From: Pontederia crassipes
Lineage: Eukaryota; Streptophyta; Magnoliopsida; Commelinales; Pontederiaceae
DNA: 64,000 nt
NCBI GenBank assembly: GCA_030549335.1
Contig: CM060194.1
Coordinates: forward strand, 71,770,077-71,834,076
Reading direction: 5' to 3'
In this document: positions 56,970 through 64,000 of the stretch, piece after piece
How positions within the stretch are numbered: position 1 is the stretch's first letter
Layout: each line of letters starts with the position of its first letter
The notes under the pieces: generated by a model
Database searches by the model: none
Told to the model about the DNA's origin: nothing
The model's input: the letters and a program-made list of their open reading frames with translations, nothing else
Translations under genes and position numbers: made by a program

Positions 56970-58653
56970 TCAGCTGCGAACCTTTGAGCTCTTGTACTGC
57001 TTAATCCTCCTGTTGATCTCTTTCTCCAGCTCCTCCAGGCCTCCCACTTCCTCCAGCTCCTGCAACCACATACAGCAACAAACCAAAAAAGACGAATCAA
57101 TTTGACAGAATCCCACCAATAACTTCTGTCCTACTTAGCTCGACAGATCTATGCACTTCAACATGAACCATAGAAACAAAAGCATTAAAATCTTGCCTTT
57201 GGCCCCAAGAACAGGCCATATGGCACTCCTTCAAACTTGTCCGTGTGGTGTATCTGCTTCAAGTTTCGACCACAATTTATGAAAGAAAATTAGTAAAAGT
57301 ATATATACGAATAAAAAAATAGTGACAAAAGAATGGTCGAATACGTATGCCCGTGACAAGAAAACAGCAGCAAACAGCGGTGCCCGTGTATTTAGTATTT
57401 ACCTGATGGGCAGCGGCCACTCGCCTGAAGTAGGGCACGTCGGCGATGGGACCCACCGGGAACCGCCTGTGGACCAGTCCGTCGTGGACGAACATGTACG
57501 CCATGCCATAGATCGTAATTCCCAGCCCCTATCACATTGTGACACGTAAGCATTTTAGACCACTCTCTCTTTTCCCATTTTATTTGTTCGGTGTTCAATG
57601 TTGGATGTATCTATCAAGGACGGGAAGGCTTACAGCGCCGAAGCAGAGGCCTGGGAAGAAGCCGTGGTTGAAGAAGCCGAAGGCGAGGAGGCATATGGCG
57701 GGGACGGCGTTGGTGATGGCGAAGACGTCGTTGAGCTCGAAGGGCCCGTCTCGAGGCCGGTGGTGCGACTCGTGCATGTTCCACAGCGACGCATGCCACA
57801 GCTCTCGATGCGCCCATCGCGCCCAGAACTCCATCCCCACCTGTGTTTTTCGTGCACATAGCAAACATGAATCAGAATTGTTCGCTGTTCTAACAGAAAA
57901 CTCTGAAACGAGTACTCCGAATCGAAATTTTAGGCCATGGGGGAGAGAAGAACAAAAAGAAAATAACATGTTTTCAAAATCGAGAGTAATAAAAGATTGC
58001 ATTTTTAATTGCATTGAAGCAGTTTAGCAGTGTGGAGATGCTTACCGCTGCGCCAACGGAAAGAGCGAAAGTGCCGAACATCTCGCTTATCGGAACCTCT
58101 CCTCCCTGCCACAAAATTGTCACTGACAATTAGTTTGTGTCGCACAGTAATTCGGTGTGCGGAATCGAATCTAAATGGAAGGGCAATCGCCGGCGCTAAC
58201 GACCTCTAATTGCCAGGCGAATCGGTAGTAAACGGCGGCGACGGCCATGGACGTTATGCCGAAGCTCGACATCACCGCCGCGAGCAGGTACGCCCGCCGC
58301 TCCGACCGCCTCCTCTCCATCCGCTGCTCCACCGAGGGCCGTATCCCTTCCTGCTGCTCGTTCTCCAAACTCGACGCCATCCCGACCTCCGCCGCCTCCT
58401 GGCCGGCCCCCGCGACTCCATCGCGCTGCTTCTCTTCCAGCACGAAGCACACGGTCGGGGACCGCCTCCCTCTCCTGAGCGCCACCGGATTTCGCCCGAA
58501 AGGCCGGCGCGCCGAGAGCGGAGCAAAGAGGAGCAAGCAATCGCCCGCGACAGGCCGGCGCAGCGCTGCGGTCGCGGCCCTGAGCAGACATTTGTCGCCA
58601 GAGATGCCGCAGTTGAAGAGGCTCGCCGACATGGCAGAGACGCCAGCCGCCAT
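56970..58653 (-). CDS. BCH: Beta-carotene 3-hydroxylase (non-heme di-iron), plastidial
   Basis: Hydroxylates the beta-rings of carotenoids (beta-carotene to zeaxanthin via beta-cryptoxanthin) in plastid membranes. Six exons on the minus strand, 58653-58204, 58105-58046, 57840-57634, 57528-57403, 57253-57197 and 57059-56970, are all phase 0 and encode 329 residues. The first roughly 100 are a GC-rich transit region, followed by a membrane span (about 121-146). The four iron-binding histidine motifs are complete: HRELWH (181-186), HESHH (193-197), HDGLVH (254-259) and HQIHH (280-284). The C-terminus is Lys/Glu-rich and ends SSKVRS. The fifth intron starts with GC (AAAG|GCAAGA) rather than GT. 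The chosen ATG has a good GCCATGG context; an in-frame ATG 46 codons upstream gives unlike sequence. Confidence 0.96.
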
Positions 58654-58855
58654 GGCGTGAGCTTTGGGAGGGAGGGAGGAGAAGAGGTCGCAGTGGTGGA
58701 AGGTGGAGTCAGACTTGCGGTCAGAGGGAGAGGTGAAGCGTCTAGTAAGTGCTCGTGGTCGGGGCTCAACCAATGGATGCCCCCAGGCCACGGCAAAAGT
58801 GTGTTTAAATCTAACTAGTTATTGGTTGGCCTTGTCAAAATGTCACTTTTCCTGA

Positions 58856-59022
58856 CACTGTGTTTGAGAAATTTTATATCTTAATTTGAAATTGAAACAA
58901 AATAATATAAATAAAGAAAAAAAAGAGAAATCATTCTCCTCTTTTAGAATTCTATTCAAATAAAAAAAAATTTCTCTTCTCCTCCCTCTCTTTATTCTCT
59001 TTCACCTCAATCCAAACACTGA
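58856..59022. mobile_element. Possible short MITE upstream of beta-carotene hydroxylase
   Basis: CACTGTGTTTGAG at 58856 and the inverted CAATCCAAACACTGAG ending near 59022 bound an AT-rich 167-bp segment, as in hAT- or Harbinger-type MITEs. I see no clear target duplication. Confidence 0.4.
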
Positions 59023-60414
59023 GTAAGAAATAAGAACTCATGTCTAATCAAGTGTCTTTTTTTATTTCTTTTGCACGTTTTATTTTATTACCTTACAAAA
59101 GGTTGACAGCCAGCAATGATTGATGTTATTATATTAAAAAATATTAATTTTTTTAAAAAAATTAGTCTAAAAATCTTTCTGTTACTCCCATAAAATGTTA
59201 AATTTATATTCATATTAATTGAATTAGAGACTAAATTAGGAGGATATAACATTCTCTTATTCTATTATATGATTATATATATAACTTGGTAATAATGTCA
59301 TGAATTATATCCTAATATAAAAATTCGTATAATCCCAAGACACTTCGAAATAAAAAATGTACTCACAATTTTACACGTAACTCAAAATCGATTTAGATGT
59401 TCAATTTATAAAATAGAGTGTCTATATAAACTCTTTATAGGGTCTGAACAAAAAAAATTTGATTTGTAATTTTTTTCTATTTTCATCAAATAAAGTTCTA
59501 CATCACATTAAATTTTCAATTCTTTCTTCGGTGCATAATTTCTCTTGCGCACAAATTCTAACATAAATGTATAATAAAATCGAGTACATAATAATTAACG
59601 GGTCAGGTTAACTTTCATTTTGATGCTAGGAAGGTCATTAGGCGTGGCTCCTTCGGTGTGCACACGATATTTTTTAATACTTTGAGGGGTGTTTGATATG
59701 GAGTTAAAATGAAAACGCTTATTCTTTGTTTTTCATTCAAATAATATTTTGAAAATTAGGTAGAATTCATTCGCCGTCACTGTAAGAATTAATAAAATAA
59801 TATTTTTTGTTCTTACTCTTTGTAAAACTAATTTGTTGAAGAATATCTTTAAAATACAATTATTTATTTTAGAAACTAATGACCTCATTCCAAACACCAG
59901 TGCAATTGTAACACCTTCCATTGGATCAAAATACTACTAACTTTGGTTTCCTAATGCTTAATAACTTTAAATACTGTGTTAATGGATAAAAATAATAATT
60001 ACATACAAACTGATGATTAACTTCATTGATATTTTTTTCTTAGACCTTGTGTAGTTATATTCTTTCTTTCCAAGGGCTTAACTACTCATTGAACGAATTG
60101 TGTTAGTTTACGACTCATATTTTTATACTATTCAAATTTGTACTTGAGATTGATTCTACATCTTAGTCGAATATCATACTATCCATTTGAACATTTAGCT
60201 CGCACAAATATTTGAGACTCTAAATAAATGAAGATATATATATATATATATCACATAACATGTTATTTATATAACATTACACTAATGACCTTGTATTAGT
60301 GGAATTCATTTCACTGGTATTAAGTGGACAATAAAATTACGTATACCTCGGGAAAATTTGCGAAGAGAAAACGTAGAAAGTTTCTCACAAACTTTTTGGG
60401 CCTCATAAATTATA
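59023..60414. other. AT-rich intergenic sequence
   Basis: No gene. A further weak MITE candidate (GGGGTGTTTGATATGGAG at 59686 and CTCATTCCAAACACC ending at 59898) and an (AT)n run at about 60234-60252 lie here. Confidence 0.5.
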
Positions 60415-63318
60415 GAAGTGGGTGTCCCCATATGAAATGGGGGACACTCCCCCATTTTTCGGCACCCGTCCGAACCGGATTGGACAGGAGCCAATCAAAT
60501 GACGATTTTTTATGGCATCGAGGGCGGTTCACCATGAAAAATAGCCGGCCCATTCATATGCCGGTTTAATCCGGTGGGGGCAAGTACAAAAGGCGGGTTA
60601 AAAAAATTTTCATCCTTTTACTCACTCTCTCTCTCCTCTCTCGCCATCTCGCTCTCCAGTATCCACGACCATCGTACAACCGTCGGCCAGATCTCCGCGT
60701 CCAGATCTGCGCAAGTGCGACCGCCGGCTAGTGCGACCACATCTATGATCTGCGCGAGTACGACCATCCCAGATCTGCACGAGTGCGACCGCCAGCGAGA
60801 TCTCGTGCTCCCCGACTACATCCGACCAGATCTGATGGACGCCGACTAGATCTAACGGACGCCGACCAAATCAGGTCCTTGGCGACCTCGTCCGCTTAGA
60901 TCTAAGCCTCGACGAGCCGACAACTGCGACCTCCGAGAGCGCGTCCGTGTCGATCTAACGGTCGTCGCATGCCTTTCTGCCCCCCTACCGCCGTCGCACC
61001 CGATTTGCGCCTCCACGACCGCATCCATGTTGATCTGACGGCCGCTATCGAGATTTGTGCCTCAACGATCGCATCCGTTAGATCTGCCCATCGCCGATGA
61101 GATATGCGACTCGACGATCGCGATCGGCCAGATCTTTGTATGTCGCCGACCTCACTTTCTCCCTCGTTCCTGTTCGTTTTCAAATTTTGACAAATGCTTT
61201 TCCCATGTTCCGTGTGACCTCGTCGTTTTCTCACTGTCTCCCTCGTTTTCTCCAAGAAGCCACGAGCACATTGATCTACCCCCCATCGACGTTGTCTATC
61301 CCTCGCCATGCCGCTCCCGCTGGCCGTCGTCGCACACTGCCGCCCGCCCGCCCTGCCGCTCCCGTTGACCTCCGCCCACCTGCCCATGCTGACCTCCGAC
61401 CACCCGCCCTGCGGCTGTCACTGACCTCCACCCACCTTGTCGTTGTCGCTGACCTCCGCCCGCCCTGCTGCTGTCATCGTTCGTCATCGCATGCCGCCGC
61501 CCGCCCCACGACATCGTCGAAACTCAATTAGTGTATTCAACATTTGTTAAACACTCTCTAGTTATTGGTAATCACTCTATAATATTTGTAAATCAATTGT
61601 TAAGCACTCTATTAATCAATTTTCAGCAGAGGCAAAGGAATAATCAAACTGCAAGAATCATACTGAGCTCATTGAATTCATGAGATGCTTAGAATTGTGT
61701 ACATATATATGGATTTACTGACCATAAAGTGATCCGAAAACAACACGATTCAAATGAACGAACAAAAACTTACACAAGCTGTATCCAGTGAAAGAAGGTT
61801 GTAATATAGAAATCACCATCCCAATTTCTCTAGTTGGCAAAGATCTTACTTGCTTTAGAAATCTTGGAAGCATAACACGAAGTATCTGTTCAAGAACCTG
61901 CCCCAGTTGATTCAATTGCTTCAACAGGTAGTGCTCGGAATGCAAAACGGAAATTGATTCGATTGCAAGACCCCGCCTTCAGAACTTAGTGTGATTTATC
62001 ATGATCTTATTGTGTAAAGCGCGCGCCTTCAGAACTTCAAATATGTTAGAATTAAATAAGTTCAACTCAAATTGTGAAAGAGTCACTCATTTGTTAACAT
62101 GGAGAGGATTTGGATGGAGACGAGAATGTCGAGAGTCATTCGACGTTTCGGGGCATTGTACAAATGACGACGTTTTGAGGCATTGTACAAATGACAATGA
62201 GAAGACATCAGTGCCATATTGTCAATCGCATACAAGCAAGAAAAAGAATTTTACATAACAAATCCAAGCATGGATTAACAAACGTTTTACTAGTTTACAA
62301 TATGGATTAACACAAAAAAATGAAGAATTAATATGGATTAAGTGCGCGAGCTCAGCAGCGGGGCGGGCGAGCTCGGCGACGGCGGCAATGCGATGAGCTC
62401 AACGGTGGCAGTGGATGAGCTCGGTGGCAGTAGGGCACACGAGCTCGGCGGCATTGGCGGAGGGCGGGCTCATCGACGATCGTGCACGAGAGGTAGAGCC
62501 GTGGCACGCTCGATCTGGTAGGCAGCAGTGCGCGAGGGCAGATCTGATCGGCGGGGTGTGCGGGGGAGTCATCGGTTGCTCGATCTGGTCAGTGACGATA
62601 CTCGCGGGGTGTGCGGGGGAGTCATTGGTTCCTCGATCTGGTCGACGGCGGTACGGCAACGCAAATCTCAACGGCGGATCTAGCCAGGAGGTCGCCGCTG
62701 CTAGCCGGGGTGTCACGGATCTGAGCATCTTCAACCTCGAAGGGGTCTCACGGAGTGACGGGGTCGGCGGCGGGGAATATCTATGGCTGAAGGGCTCAAA
62801 GATCCTCTATTGTTCGTGTGGGGATCGACGGAGGGCATATCTGCCGCAATGACGGGCGTTGAACGAGGTCGTTGCGGGGGGGGGGGTCGACATATTTGGC
62901 CGAAGGGTCGTCGCGTGAGTCACCACTTGGCGCAGATCTGACCGGAGGTCGCGGGGGTCGACGGCCAGGGTTTTCGGAGAGAAAGAGAGAGTCGGCGGTT
63001 GCTCGTCAGCATCGGACAATCGCACGGAGAGGAGAGAGAGGAGATCGATAGTACAGAGAGGAGAAACGATGAGGAGAGAGAGAGGAGAGGAAAAATATGA
63101 GATTGACCGAGGGTTTCCAGACTTTTATAGTCCGCCGATCCATCGACCGCGTGCGAATCACGCTGAACCGTTCATCGAACTGGCCTCGGGCTACACAAGA
63201 TCTCACACAAACCCTTCAGATCTGCGCTAATCATCGGATGCGAATCCGACGATTGAAGCTGCTTGGGGGGACAGTTCCTCCATTTAAGTTGAGGGACTCA
63301 GGGACACCCATATTTTCC
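60415..63318. mobile_element. Mutator-like TIR element with GC-rich interior
   Basis: The left end GAAGTGGGTGTCCCC...AAATGGGGGACACTCCCCC is matched, inverted, by GGGGGGACAGTTCCTCCATTT...GGGACACCCATATTTTCC at the right. ATTATA flanks both sides (60409-60414 and 63319-63324), a possible short target duplication. The interior is unusually rich in CpG and GATCTG-type words (60640-61510 and 62340-62980), with an AT-rich middle. No transposase motifs are visible. It may be a non-autonomous MULE, possibly carrying captured host sequence, but I recognise no captured gene. Confidence 0.55.
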
Positions 63319-63324
63319 ATTATA

Positions 63325-64000
63325 AAAAAACGAAAATAGCTTTTACCAGAAAAAGCACAACCCCTTCCCCTTCTGCAGCCTGCCCAAAGCCACCAATGTC
63401 CTCTAAGCCATGGGCATCACAAAAAGGCAGAAACTAGTGGTCAAGATTCAATTAATGGATATGGTACAATCCAATTATTCCAATCAAACCAGTAGATTAT
63501 GTCAGTTTCTGAAATTATTAATTTAAATTTGAATTTACTTTTTCTTATACTCCATTACTTTAGTAGTCAAGTGTTAAAACCTAAAATATGTTTGGCACAT
63601 ATACTTCTTATAATCTAGTCATCCATATTTATACTCATCATATAAAATGATGTTAGTTAAAATTAACCCTACAACTTTTTCAACACGTTATGAAAGTTAA
63701 GTAGCTTACCTTTTAGCTTGAATTCTACCCCAATTCAAAACTCATTTGATCCTTAATCATAGTTAAAATACTTCACAATTAGAGACGTCCTTCCACTATA
63801 GGATCTTGTTGTGTGGATAGTGAACTTGAGCGAGATCAAAGGGGATTTAGGAGAATTCCCCTGACTTGGGATAAAATTTGAAGGTGTATTCTAATTGTGA
63901 TTCAAAAAAAATATTTAATTTCATATAGTGTGCTAGATGTTTTATTTTTTAATAATAATAATAAAAATAGTGAGAATACAATTTTTATCATTTATAAACG
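63325..64000. other. AT-rich intergenic sequence to the window edge
   Basis: No feature recognised. Confidence 0.5.

Noticed and set aside
57539..58027. 162-codon plus-strand frame and neighbours
   Set aside because: It is antisense to the beta-carotene hydroxylase exons.
61057..61531. Arg/Pro-rich frames in the GC-rich interior of the 60415-63318 element
   Set aside because: They overlap on both strands, lack any motif and coincide with repetitive GATCTG/CGACC words.

Overview
This is nuclear DNA from a flowering plant, most likely a monocot. The genes carry many GT-AG introns, plastid-targeted enzymes and plant-specific families. The first exons of several genes are strongly GC-rich against very AT-rich surroundings, which is typical of monocots. 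I cannot name the species from the sequence. No organelle, bacterial or viral gene block is present.

Five host genes are supported, with exon-level models whose reading phases close. They are: a plastidial pyruvate kinase beta-type subunit (minus strand, 5' part only, running off the left edge); a MAKR6-like membrane-associated kinase regulator (plus, 10861-11810); a GH28 polygalacturonase-like secreted enzyme (plus, 25477-29062); an MPK4-type MAP kinase (minus, 29606-33347), convergent with the polygalacturonase; and a beta-carotene hydroxylase (minus, 56970-58653). A sixth locus (52206-52824) holds only the last three exons of an HR-like lesion-inducing (HRLI) family gene and looks like a 5'-truncated relic. 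The genes do not form a pathway. Beta-carotene hydroxylase and pyruvate kinase both act in plastids, but I see no physical or regulatory link between them.

The rest is mostly transposable elements. (1) 5024-6458: a non-autonomous CACTA element. (2) 16398-17770: a 3'-truncated relative. (3) 19969-25022: a very young Tnt1/Tork-like Copia retrotransposon with 475-bp LTRs differing at two positions, an AAAGG target duplication, an initiator-Met tRNA primer site and an uninterrupted gag-pol frame, sitting about 455 bp upstream of the polygalacturonase start. (4) 34405-34600: an Au-like SINE with a 14-bp target duplication. (5) 35294-36474 and 49724-51045: long-inverted-repeat foldback elements. 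(6) 36523-37546 and 51489-51922: PIF/Harbinger-type elements with TWA target sites. (7) 37682-40884: a Ty3/gypsy solo LTR with ACAAA duplications, itself split by a second solo LTR (39619-40774). (8) 42191-48591: a 6.4-kb CACTA element with a decayed TNPA-like gene and a truncated TNP2 transposase. (9) 54475-55801: a TIR element. (10) 60415-63318: a Mutator-like TIR element.

The most informative structure lies between 41.9 and 56.2 kb. Two diverged copies of one non-coding sequence block flank the truncated HRLI gene, and each copy has been broken by different transposons. Comparing the copies gives natural empty sites that define the insertions. I found no convincing novel gene system; the novelty here is in transposon structure and in a few gene-level oddities (a histidine tract, a GC-AG intron, a long intronic microsatellite).
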